Source of the DNA: Symbiodinium natans
Taxonomy: Eukaryota > Sar > Dinophyceae > Suessiales > Symbiodiniaceae
Reading direction: 5' to 3'
Length of the DNA: 64,000 nucleotides
NCBI GenBank assembly: GCA_905221605.1
Contig: CAJNDS010001202.1
Coordinates: forward strand, 569,354-633,353
Made by a program: the position numbers and the translations under genes. This document shows positions 34,360 through 46,300 of this stretch, piece by piece (position 1 is the first letter of the stretch; each line of letters starts with the position of its first letter). A model generated the notes under the pieces. The model saw only the letters and a program-made list of their open reading frames with translations. It made no database searches and was not told the origin of the DNA.

Positions 34360-35442
34360 CTCTGCAGTGGGTCTCCAAATCAAGGTACAGTCTTAGAAAA
34401 ATCTCCCTAGACCCTAAACTAAACCCTAAATCCTAAATCCGGAAACCCTAAATACTAAACCCTAGACCCTAAACCCCAAAACCTCCTACCTATCAGTCTG
34501 ATGCGTACTCGGAGTGGCACGGGAGTCTCTGAGAGAAACGCCAGCAACTAAGCATGGTGCCACCTACCTCCACCAAAACCGACAAAGCTTTGGGTTTAGG
34601 GTTTAGGGTGTAGGGTATAGGGTTTAGGGACCCTAAACCCCAAACCCGAAAACCCAGAAAAAAAGCCCTACACGCCCCGAATCGGGGCTGTTCAGATCAG
34701 GTCTTGGCTGTCGAGTGAAGCTGGTGGCTTCAGAGCTCTTGGGCTTTAAACTCCCTTGGTACGTAATTAGCTCAGTAAACATTTCTAAATAAGGGTACCC
34801 TTTTTGGGGCTGGATACTTTATAAGGGAACCCTGAACCCTAAACCCGAAACCCTACACCCTTATGGGCACCACTGGGCTACCAAGACTCCGCCCACGACG
34901 CCGGCCCACGACGCCGGGTCCAGCAGGGCTTCGTGGGGTGAAGGACATTCGGGTTTGGGGTTGAAGGCTTAGGGGGGTTTAGGGTTTACGGTTTAGGGTT
35001 TAGGGGTTTAGGGTTTAGGGTTAACCCCGCCCTAAACCTTGAGGGTTTGACGTTGAGGATTTAGGGTTGAGGGCTTAGGGCAAGATTGGTTGCCAACTTC
35101 CTAAAGCCCGGAAGCCCGGGCCCAAACCCTAAAGGAACAAAGCCCCAAACTCAAAACCCCAAGCTCTGAGCTTTAAATCCTAAACCCTAAGCCCTAAGCC
35201 CAAAGCTCCAAGCATTCAGCCCCAAACCCTAGTTTTGGGTTTAGGGTTTACGGTAGACCCTGAATCCCAAACTCTCACTGGCTGAGGTTCAACTGGCCGG
35301 GAAACAAATTCAAGGTCTGAGGGGCTTTGGACTTATATGGGCTGCAGTACCCTCGCTTTGAGAAGTCCTACGGCACTTTTCTGTCACGCAATTTTAGAGC
35401 CGCACTGAAGCAGCCGCCTTGTCCTTGTCCTTCGCCTCTTCA

Positions 35443-35476
35443 GCTCTCTCTCTCTCTCTCTCTCTCGCCCTTTCTC

Positions 35477-35543
<67 letters not shown>

Positions 35544-35616
35544 CTTTCTCTCTCTGTCTCTCTCTTTCTCTCTCTTTCTCTCTCTTTCTCTCTCTTTCTC
35601 TCTCTTTCTCTCTCTT

Positions 35617-35650
<34 letters not shown>

Positions 35651-35716
35651 GTTCTCTCTCATTCTCTCTTTCTCTCCCTTTCTCTCTCTTTCTCTATCTT
35701 TGTCTCTCTTTCTCTA
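35443..35716. repeat. (CT)n-rich microsatellite
   Basis: TCTCTC with regular TTTCTC interruptions. The flank before it (TCACGCAATTTTAGAGCCGCACT) is echoed at 35910-35932, before the next tract, so the unique flank and its tract look duplicated. Confidence 0.95.
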
Positions 35717-35987
35717 GCTTCCTCGCATCCAAGCCCAGCACAGGGAGGCCGGAGCGGCCGGAGTCCGCTCACTCTCTTCCATTCCGTCTCTCTACCTCTC
35801 TGTTGCTCCTCCCCTTTACCACCCACGTCCTCTGAGCTGTCCGAGGTTTCGAGGTCCTTCCAAGGCCCGGTACCCACTCTCGCTCCTACACTCTCTCCCT
35901 CTCTTTCTATCACGCAAACTTCAAGCCGCACTATTGGGTCTTGCAACTCTTCGCCAGCTTCCTGATACTCAGTCTCTGTCCCTCTCC

Positions 35988-36700
35988 ATCTCTCACTCTC
36001 TCACTCTCTCACTCTCTCACTCTCTCACTCTCTCACTCTCTCACTCTCTCACTCTCTCACTCTCTCACTCTCTCACTCTCTCACTCTCTCACTCTCTCAC
36101 TCTCCCACTCTCCCACTCTCCCACTCTCTCTCACTCTCTCACTCTCTCACTCTCTCACTCTCTCACTCTCTCACTCTCTCACTCTCTCACTCTCTCACTC
36201 TCCCACTCTCCCACTCTCCCACTCTCCCTCACTCTCTCACTCTCTCACTCTCTCACTCTCTCACTCTCTCACTCTCTCACTCTCTCACTCTCTCACTCTC
36301 TCACTCTCTCACTCTCTCACTCTCGCACTCTCCCACTCTCCCACTCTCCCTCTCTCCCTCACTCTCTCACTCTCTCACTCTCTCACTCTCTCACTCTCTC
36401 ACTCTCTCACTCTCTCACTCTCTCACTCTCTCACTCTCTCACTCTCTCACTCTCTCACTCTCTCACTCTCTCACTCTCTCACTCTCTCACTCTCTCACTC
36501 TCTCACTCTCTCACTCTCTCACTCTCTCACTCTCTCACTCTCTCACTCTCTCACTCTCTCACTCTCTCACTCTCTCACTCTCTCACTCTCTCACTCTCTC
36601 ACTCTCTCACTCTCTCACTCTCTCACTCTCTCACTCTCTCACTCTCTCACTCTCTCACTCTCTCACTCTCTCACTCTCTCACTCTCACTCTCACTCTTTC
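35988..36700. repeat. (TCTCTCAC)n octamer array
   Basis: About 85 copies of an 8-bp unit with patches of TCCCAC. Open frames through it are artefacts. Confidence 0.97.
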
Positions 36701-37243
36701 TCTTTCTCTTTCTCTGTCTCTCTCTTTCTCTTTCTTTTTCTTTTTCTCTCGCACGATTCCTGCACAGGGCTCGTGCACTTTCCGTTCAATCGTGGGGCCT
36801 CGGCCGGACCCAACCAGCTGATTCCTAGCGCTGGGATACGAGGAAGCTGCATCAGAAGCCCCAAGAACCCTGAACCTGAAACCCCACACCCTACACCCTA
36901 AACCCTAAACCCAAGCCCTTCAGAACCGCAGGGGGGTTTGATCTACATCACGGGCCTTCTCGGCATCTGAAGACTCCGCTTGAACAACCAAACTAGTACG
37001 GGCCCAAAAGCAGCAGCAAGACTTAGAGTTTAGGGTTAAGGGATTAGGGTCTTACGGTTTAGGGTTTAAGGTTTAGGGATTTTCAACTCCTTTCCCCAAA
37101 ACAAGCAACCCCCTTCCCCCGACAAACCCCGAACCTCAACAGCAAGATAAAGCCACAATCCCTCAGCCCTGAAAAACCCTAAACCCTAAACCCTAAACCC
37201 TAAACCCTAAACCCTAAACCCTAAACCCTAAACCCTCAACACC

Positions 37244-37333
37244 ATGCTACCCGCCATGGTGGTGCGGTACTCCCTTCTGCTGCTTTGCTGTGCAGCGGCG
37301 GTCGGGAAGCATCCTTTCCTCAGCGGCAGTGAG
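37244..37333 (+). CDS. ERO1: ERO1 exon 1: start and signal peptide
   Basis: ATG opens a short basic stretch followed by VRYSLLLLCCAAAVG, a typical signal peptide, then KHPFLSGSE. The donor is GA at 37334 or GC at 37337; both keep the frame into exon 2. A second ATG lies four codons downstream. The link to ERO1 rests on position, phase and the ER-targeting need, not on a conserved motif. Confidence 0.72.
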
Positions 37334-40300
37334 GACGCCCTAGACCCTAAACCCTAAACCCTAAACCCTAAACCCTAAACCCTAAACCCTAAACCCTAAA
37401 CCCTAAACCCTAAACCCTAAACCCTAAACCCTAAACCCTAAGCCCGAAGCCCGAAGCCCGAAGCCCAAACCCCAAACCCCAAACCCTAAACCCTAAACGC
37501 TAAACCCTATACTTGGGACCTAGAACTTCAACCTCCCCCTATTCTGCCCAGAGTCCACAGCAGGCCTGGCCCCTCTACAAGGGTTCGGGGGTTTTAGGGT
37601 TTTAGGGTTTTAGGGTTTAGGGTTTAGGGTTTAGGGTTTAGGGTTTTAGGGTTTCAGGGTCTAGGGTTTGGATTTCGGGGGTTTGGGGTTTGGAGTTTCG
37701 GGTGTCCCCTTAACGCTGGGCTTCAAAAGCTTCAAACTCCCAAATGCCGAACCCTACACTTCCAAGCCCCAAAACCCTATATACACCCTAAACCCTAAAC
37801 CGTAAACCCAAAACACTAAAGCCTAGAAACCCTAAACCCTGAAAACCCTAGACCCTAGAACCCTAATTACCCCCGAACCCCGACGCCAGTCTAAGGTGCG
37901 TATTTTGGAAAGGTTGAGGGTTGAGGGGTTCAGGGAACCCTCGACCCTTCACCCTAAGCCCTAATCCCGAAACCCTAAACCCTAAGCCCGAAGCCCTAAA
38001 CCCTAAACCCTAAGCCCTAAACCCTGAACCCTAAACCCTAAACCCTAAACCTCAACACGAGACCCTAGACCCTAAACCCCAAACAAATCCCCCAGGATCT
38101 TGGTGACACCGCCCAGACGTGCAATGTCGATGCCGTCCAGGTTGGCACAAGGAGGGTGGGAGGTGGGCTTTTAGAGCAGGCCAAGTGGCCATAATTTTGG
38201 AGCCCCACGACGTAACACGCAAATGGGGTTTCCACAGATAGGGGTACCCTTCATGGGCGTTTCTTTAAGGGGGGGGGGTTTATTCTATTTGGGGGGAGAC
38301 AAGGGCTACCCCTATTTTGGGAACTACCCAACTGAATGCGTCTCAAGCAAACCCCAAACCAAGGTAAGCTGCAAGGGTTTAGGGTGGAGGGTATCGAGGG
38401 TCTCCGAAGCAGGTGGCGAATCTGCGACAGCTGCATCCGATCTTGCACGACCTGGCTGCTTGGGTTTGATCCCTTCGCCCGGCTCCAGGGCTTCTAAGCA
38501 GTTGGGGTTTCGGAGCTGGCTTCTAGGTATTCATCTACAAGGCCCCCCCTATGAATCTCTTCTGCAAAGGTTTTTTGATTTGCGTTTGTTTCTATCATGG
38601 GCTTTCAAAAAAAATGAGCAGGAGCCTCCGGCAATGTTCTCAACCCTGCCACCTCCATCACTCGAGCCCTCACATCCCACACCTCCTCTGTCCGAAAGGG
38701 CTCCGAGCGCAACGGCAAAAAACACAGCCCCAGCATAAGCTCACCCTGAACCCTAAACCCTAAACCCTAAACCCTACATGGCTCCGGGCTTCGTTGAAGA
38801 CCCCCAAAGCGGTCCACAAGGTCAAGACCACCTTCTTTCGGCTGTTTCGAGTGAACCTGAAGCATCCTACCTGCCCGGACCCCGGCCGGTTTAGGGTCAG
38901 TAGGGTTTAGGGTTTAGGGTTTAGGGTTTAGGGTTTAGGGTGTAGGGTCCTGGAGTGCAAATATCTGGGATTCAGGACTTGCTTAGGGTTGCATCTCTGT
39001 TTTCTTCCTTTTTTCGCCTGGCAGCGGGTTGGGGTTTGCCATACTGGTTCTTAGTAGGGAATGAGGGAAGGCGGCACCCTATCCATTCCTTGAATGGTAG
39101 ATATAGAGGGATATCGCGTGCCTAACTCCCCCATTCCCTGCTAGGAACATGCAAGTTTAGACTTTAGGGTTTAGGGTTTAAGGTTTAGGACAAGGGTTTA
39201 GGGTTTAGGATTTAGGGTTTAGGGTTTAGGGTTTAGGACAAGAGGGTTAAGGTTTGAGGGTTGAGGCTTCCTGCTTCTGTACACAGCAGTCAGGACCTGA
39301 TCCCCTTCCACTGGAAGGATAAAGCCTAAACCTGAATCCTTACCTCCCGGAAGGGTACCCTAAACCCTAAACCCTAAACCCTAAACCCTAAACCCTAAAC
39401 CCTAAACCCTAAAACCTGAACCCTGAACCCTAAACCCCAAACCCTAAACCCTCAAGCCAATGTGTAAACTTGAACTTATTCCTTCCTTTTCTTGGAAGGC
39501 CGCTTTTGCTGGTGCGGTGCAAAGTTGCCGGCTTCTTTTTGTTTGGGTTTGTCGTCAGTTGCTTTGTGCCTGCGTGGGCGAGGAGGTTTAAGTAAATCGA
39601 ACAAAGAAGACTGTTGGCGTTGTGCAGGAGGTTTAAGAAATTGAACATTTCAGCACTTTGGAGCTGTTTGAAGCTTCTCAAGTCCTGGGCAAAGCCACCC
39701 GGTGCCTTTTGCGCTCTTTGCTGGTGGGCCTTGTGGAACCAATTTGGGCCTTCTGAGGCCAATTGCCAATTTTGGTCTTCTGAAGCCAATTTGGCCAAGC
39801 TTAAGCCTTCTGCAGTCAATTTGGAATTTTTGCCTTCTGAAGCCGATTTTGGGCCTTCCAAAGCCAATTTGGGCCTGAAGCCAATTTGCCAATTTTGGCC
39901 TTCTGAAGCCAATTTTGTGCGTTCTGAAGCCAATTTGGGCCTTCTGAAGCCACTTTGGGCCTGAAACCAATTTTGGCCTTCTGAAGCCATCTGAAATTTT
40001 GTGCCCTTCTGAAACCAATTTTGGCCTTCTGAAGCCATCTGAAGCCAATCTGGGCCTCTGAAGCCAATTTGGCCTTCTAAAGCCTTGGGCTTTCTGAAGT
40101 CAATCTGGGCCTCTGAAGCCAATTTTGCCATCTGAATCCAATTTTGTGCCTTGAGAAGCCCAAGTTTGGCCTTCTGAAGCCAATTTTATGCGTTCTGAAA
40201 CTAATTTGGCCTTCTCAAACAAATTTTGAGCCTTCTGAAGCCAATTTTGGGCCTTCTCGAGCCAATTTTCGTCTTGAAACCAATTTGGGGCAAATTTTGG

Positions 40301-43300
40301 CCTGCTGAAGCCAATTTTGGCCTGCTGAAGTCAGTTTGGAATTTTGGCCTTCTGAAGCCAATTTTGGCCAATTTTGGCCTTGAAACCAATGTGGGCCTTC
40401 TGACGCCAATTTTGGCTTGAAGCCAATTTTGGCCTTCTGAAGCCAATTGGGGCCTTCTGAAGCTAATTTGGGCCTTCTGAAGCCAAGTTTAAGTAAGCCT
40501 TCTGAAGTCAACTTGGAATTTTGGCCTTCTGAAGCCGATTTTGGGCCTTCCAAAGCCAAAATTTGGGCCTGAAGCCAATTTTTGCCTTCTGAAGCCAATT
40601 TTTGGCTTCTGAAGCCAATTTTGGGCCTTCTGAAGCCAATTTGGGCCTCCTTCTTTCTGAAGCCATCTGAAGCCAATTTTGTGCCTTCTGAAGCCAATTT
40701 GGGCCTCTGATGTCTTTTCAAGCCAATTTTGGCCTTCTGAAGCCAATTTTGGCCCTCTGAGGCCCAACCAATTTTGGGCCTCTGTCACCAATTTTTGGCT
40801 TCTGAAGCCAATTTTGGGCCTTCTGAAGCCAATTCTTTTTTGGGCCTTCTGAAGCCAATTTGTGCCTCTGAAGCCAATTTTGGGGCTCTGAGGCCAATTT
40901 TGGGCCTTCTGAAGGAAGTTACTCGAAAAAATCCAAAAACCGAAACTCCTCGAAACTCCTCGAAATTTCCCCGGACCTGAACCCTTTAATAAGTTCAATA
41001 AACCCTAAACCCTAAACCCTAAACCCTAAACCCTAAACCCTAAACCCTAAACCCTAAACCCCAAACCTTAAACCCTAAACCCTAAAGCCTAAAGCCTAAA
41101 GTATAAGACCTATGGCTATTGGGTGAGCTGCTGCAGGCGCCTACTGGAAAAGCCCGGACAGCGACAAGGAAGAGGCCAGTGGCGGAACTTGCACAGGTGG
41201 CTTGGCCGGAGCTTTACCCCCGAACTTTTCCTTTGGGGTTCAGTGTTTAGGATTTAGGGTTTCGGGTTTGGGGTTTAGGGTTTGGGGCTTAGGGTTTAGG
41301 CGGGTATAGGTTTTAGACGGGTTTAGGGTTTAGGGTTTAGGATTAGGGTTTAGGGGTTCTCCGTCAGAGAACATTCCTGATAGCTTAGGGTACCAAAAAG
41401 CTCCCCTCATTTTCATCAGGCCGGCTTCTTGGATTGGGGGTTTTTAGGGCTGAAAAAGATAGAGGAGTTTCCGAAATTAGGGGCCTTACTACAAGGGGGG
41501 GGAGGATCCCTTATTTTCATAAACCCCCATATACTTGGAGGTTTATGGTACTTCTGAGCCGATGATAACTGTACTTCTAACCCCCTTTTAAAACCCCTTA
41601 AGTGCCCCAATATGGTTATCAGTACAGTTATAAGTACAGTTATAATTGGCATTGGCTAATAAGTACCATGAGCCTCCAAGTAGGGTACAGGGTTGAGGCC
41701 TTTATTTTCTGCTCTCTGGAAGCCGCTTCCTTGCAAACCTCGGCTTAAGTCCGGGAGTCCTAACCCTAAACCCCCTTAAACCCCTAAGCCCCTAAATCCC
41801 GAAACCCCTAAACCCCTAAACCCCTAAACCCCTGAACCGCTAAACCCCTAAACCCCTAAACCCCTAAACCCCTAAACCCCTAAACCCCTAAACCCCTAAA
41901 CCCCTAAACCCCTAAACCCCTAAACCCCTAAACCCCTAGACCCCTAAACCCCTAAACCCCCAAACCCTAAACCCTCAACCCTAGACCCTAAACCCTAAAC
42001 CCTAAACCTAAACCCTAAGTCCTAAACCCTAAACCGGAACCCCCTGGGCCCTCCGAAGTCTGTTGTGGCCAAAAAAGGCAGCCACATTTGGAAAACGTAG
42101 TCAGGCACGGTGCCCAAATTTGGCCAGAAGCCGGGCTTCTCCGCAGGAGGCCGCGGTTTAGCTGCGGTTTAGCTGCGGTTTAGCTGCGGTTTAGCTGCGG
42201 TTTAGGGAATAAGGTTTAGGGTTTAGGGTTTAGGGTTCAGGGAATAGGGGTTAGGGTTTAGTGTATAGGGTTTGGGTTTACCCATACTACATGACCGAAA
42301 GCCCAAGGTTTGGGGACATGCGCAGGTGTCAGGATTGGTGTCTATGTGCCGCCCCCCATTCCCTGCCCCTCAATATGTGTTTGGGGTTTCCGAGAATTCG
42401 GGGTCGGTCTGCTTTTTCTATGAGTTTTGTTGATTTCTTTCGGGAGGGGGGGGGGGGGCTGTCCCGTGAAGGGGAATTCTGCCATATTTGCGGGAAACAG
42501 GGGAACCCTGAAACCCAAAACTTACTGTATGCATCTGCATCCGTAGTTGAGGTGAAGGGTTTAGAGTACGAAAGGTGGCTGAGCCCTAAACCCTGAACCA
42601 TTCAGCCATAGACCCTCAACTGAAACCCTATACCCCAACCCCTAACCCTAACCCTGAGCCTTAAACCTCTAGACCCCTATTCCGTAATATTCCCATAATC
42701 CACCGGGTTCGAACTCGGGAACCGGGGAATTAGGCCTATATATATCCTCCAAAGGAGCATATAGGGTACCTCATTCCCGACCCTAACCCCGAAAAAAGCC
42801 CTAAAACCTAAACCCCTAACTCCTAACCCCTAACCCTTAAACCCTAAACCCCTAAACCCTAAACCCAAAACCCAAAAACCCTAAACCCTAAACCCTAAAC
42901 CCTAAACCCTAAACCCAAAACCCAAAACCCAAAACCCAAAAACCCTAAACCCTAAACCCTAAACATTAAACCCTAAACCCTAAACCCTAAACCCTAAACC
43001 CAAAAACCCTAAACCCTAAACCCTAAACATTAAACCCTAAACCCTAAACCCTAAATCCTAAACCCTAAACCCTAAACCCTAGACCAGCCAGCAATGTGCC
43101 GGCCTTGTAGGGCCTGGCTTCAGCAGCGCGGCCGAGCCTCCGGAGACTTCAGGGTTTAGGGTTTAGGAGGGCTTTCGGGATCCGGGGGAGCTGGGGTGCT
43201 TAAGGAGCTTTGGGGGCTTAGGGAGTTCAGGAGGTTTAGGGTTTAGGGTTTAGGGTTTAGGGTTTAGGGTTTAGGGTTTAGGGTTTAGGGTTCACTGAAT

Positions 43301-46300
43301 ATAGCTTTGCGGGTAGATAAACGTTTGTATCCAGCACTTGCAAGCCGAAGACCCGGCATAATTGGGTTCCTCTGCGACTTGGTAAGACTGTGCGCAGCCT
43401 AGGATGAGTCCTCCTTCCTCGAGTGCTACCTGGGGGTCTAGCACGGTTTAGGGTTTAGGGTTTAGGGATTAGGGTTTAGGGTTTATAGGGTTTAGGGTTT
43501 AGGGTTTAGGGTTTAGGGTTTAGGGGGTTTTCGATCCTCATCTTCGTTTTGCGCTTGTCCGCTACAAACGAAACTGTCTTGGTTTGTCTGGACTTGATTC
43601 AATTTGTTGTTCTTTGTTGTTTTTACATGACAAATGGCCGAACTTCCTATGAAGAGCTGGCAAGCACATGACTGTCGCTGAGAGCTCACTGGCCACCGGA
43701 TTTCAAAGCCAGCTAGTGGAAATATAGGTGAATGACATGAACCCCTATTCCTCTACGTTCATGCCCGTATGAAAAAGTGTAACATGCACCGCCCTACACC
43801 CGAAACCCTAAACCCTAAACCCTAAACCCTAAACCCAAAACCCTAAACCCTAAACCCTAACCCCCAAACCCAAGCCGGACATCGCACCCCAGCCCAAGTC
43901 GAGGGGTCGCGCGAGCCACCGGAATTGAGCAATCACCTCCTTAAACCTGTAACCTTGGGTTTAGGGTTTTGGGTTTAGGGTTTCCGGTTTAGGGTTCAGG
44001 GTTTAGGGTTGAGGGTTTAGGGTTTAGGGTTTAGGGTTTAGGGTTTCGGGTTTAACCCCTAAGCGGTCCTGGAGGAGCCCAGTTGCTCTGTCGACTCCGA
44101 TGGTAGCAACGCCGAGGGGGGCATCGATCGGAAGCTGACGGTCCAGGAGAAGGCCGCTGGTTAAGGGTTTAGGGTCTTTCCGGTTTAGGGTTGAGGGTTT
44201 AGGGTCTAGGGTTCAGGGCTTAGGGTTTAGGGTTTTTGGGTTTAGGGTTTAGGATTTCGGGTTTAGGGTTTCGGGTTTAGGGGTTTAGGGTTCTGAGGGC
44301 TTGGGAAAGGAAGGAAGGGCGTCACGAGCGACGTGCTTCGAAGTTGAGATTGTTGAGGCTTCGACAACGTTCGAGCTCGAAAGCTTAAGAGATTACAGAG
44401 TTGTTGACGCTTGGAATTTGGAGCATGTCGAGTTTGAAGTTTTAACTTTCGCTAATGTAAGTTGCTTTCAAACCTTTGCTCCAACTTTTCAAACTCCTCA
44501 ATCGTCACACACTCGAAAGTTACAAACTCGAGCTCGAGCGTCTCTTCTCAAACTCAATCTCCAAATCTTCGCTTCGCGATTCCGACTTCGAGAACAACTC
44601 AAAGTCTCAAAAAAATTGGAGTTCGAGGGGGTTTCGAGATTGCGAGCTTCGAGAGTTTGAGGCCTCTCGAACTCGGAAATGAGCTCCGTGAGTCCCTGGC
44701 GTTTTAGAGCTTGACAGGGTTGGCAGTTTCGAGTTTGAAGTCTGAGGTAGACCCTAAACCCTAAACCCTAAACCCTAAACCCTAAACCCTAAACCCTAAA
44801 CCCTAAACCCCAAACCCTATACCCTAAACCCTAAACCCTAAACCCTAAACCCTAAACCAGGTATCGACGCTGCGACGGTGAAAGTTTGAAGGATCTGGTG
44901 TGTCAGCGTTTGAACTTGGAAGGCCATACGTCGAGAATTCCCCCCCCCCTCCCGATTCGAAGTTTAGTGTTTAGGGTTTAGGGGCACACGTTCGAATTCG
45001 CGAGTCCGAGCGTTTGAAACAGGACGAGTTTGAAAGACTCGTGTAATATTGAGGCATGCGCATGTGGCTTGGCACTGGCCAGCCGCAAGCCCCAAGCAAA
45101 ACTCTCAGTTTCTACACCAGAGTTCAGGCACATGGCCGAGAACCCCGAAACCCTTGCAGCCCTAAACCCTAAACCCTAAACCCTAAACCCTAAACCCTAA
45201 ACCCTAAACCCTAAACCCTAAACCCTGAACCCTAAACCCCCTTCTTAAGCCCTCTCAGCCCACTGGACTGAGCTATGGCAGAGCCCCCCCCCCCCCACCC
45301 CACCCATAGGGAAACGCCATATGGGCCCCTTCGTCTTCCCTAAAAGGGCCCTGAATCCTAGACCCCAAGCCCTCGAACCCCACTTGGAGGTTCATGGTAC
45401 TTATGAACCAATGATAATTGTACTTATAACCCACTTGTAAGCCCCCTGAGTGCCCTGATATGGCTATAAGTACAGTTATAAGTACAGTTACCCTAAACCC
45501 TAAACCCTAAACCCTAAACCCGGTTCATAAGTACCATGAACCTCCAAGCCGTTCTGTCTCACGCCTGGACTTCATCTTCGCTCCGCTTTCGCATTCGAGT
45601 TTGAAGCTTCAAGCTTTCGAACTTAAGGGTTTAGGGTTTAGGGTTTAGGGTTTAGGGGTTTAGGGACTTCAATTTCCTGACCTTCTCGAAGCCTCAATCT
45701 CTCGACCTCTCAACCTCTCAAACTTCGCACGGATCGCCGACCTCGAAAAGTTCTAGAGCTCCAAGTTCGACACCCTCTTCTACAGAATCGACTGTCTGAT
45801 GCCACTCCCGACTCAAGTTCAGCAGCAAAAGTGCCACAGGCAAAACTTCCTAAGAGTCCCCTCTTTTTTTTCACCCTTGGTTGTCTCTTCCATGCTCTGG
45901 ACTCTTTTCGAGCACGAACGCCAGTCCCGCCGTGTTTGCTGTCATGCGTGTGTGGTTGGCCTCGAAGTTTTCAAACTTGCAAAACTCCCTCTCGCTTCAA
46001 ACTTTCGAAATCGAAGTTCCTTCAAGCTTTCAAGGTCCAAACTTTCGAACTCCATGTCGTCTGTCTTGTGATTCTTTCTTCTAGCTTCAAAGCTCCGAAG
46101 CTCCAAGCTTTCAAGCACTTTTTTGTTGACATTTCTAGCTTTCAAAGAGTATTCGCGACACCAAACCCGTAAATCCCTTAAAGCCGAAAACGCTTCAAAC
46201 CCTTAAACGCTTAAAACCCTTGTACCCTTAAACCCTTCAACCCTCAAACCCTTAAACCCTTAAACCCTTAAGCCCTGAAACCCTTAAAGCCTTAAGCCCC

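Noticed and set aside
35384-36828. Leu/Ser- and Arg/Glu-rich proteins of up to 295 codons
   Set aside because: Readings of (CT)n and (TCTCTCAC)n repeats; several frames stay open only because the repeat lacks stops.
39430-40998. Repeat proteins with FRRPKLASEG-like units
   Set aside because: Translations of the 20-bp minisatellite. Both strands and several frames are open, and the array sits in an ERO1 intron.
42690-42725. tRNA T-arm (GGTTCGAACTC)
   Set aside because: The stem does not pair as a T-arm and no acceptor, D or anticodon arm surrounds it. It is part of a near-palindromic GGGTTCGAACTCGGG within an inverted-repeat element.
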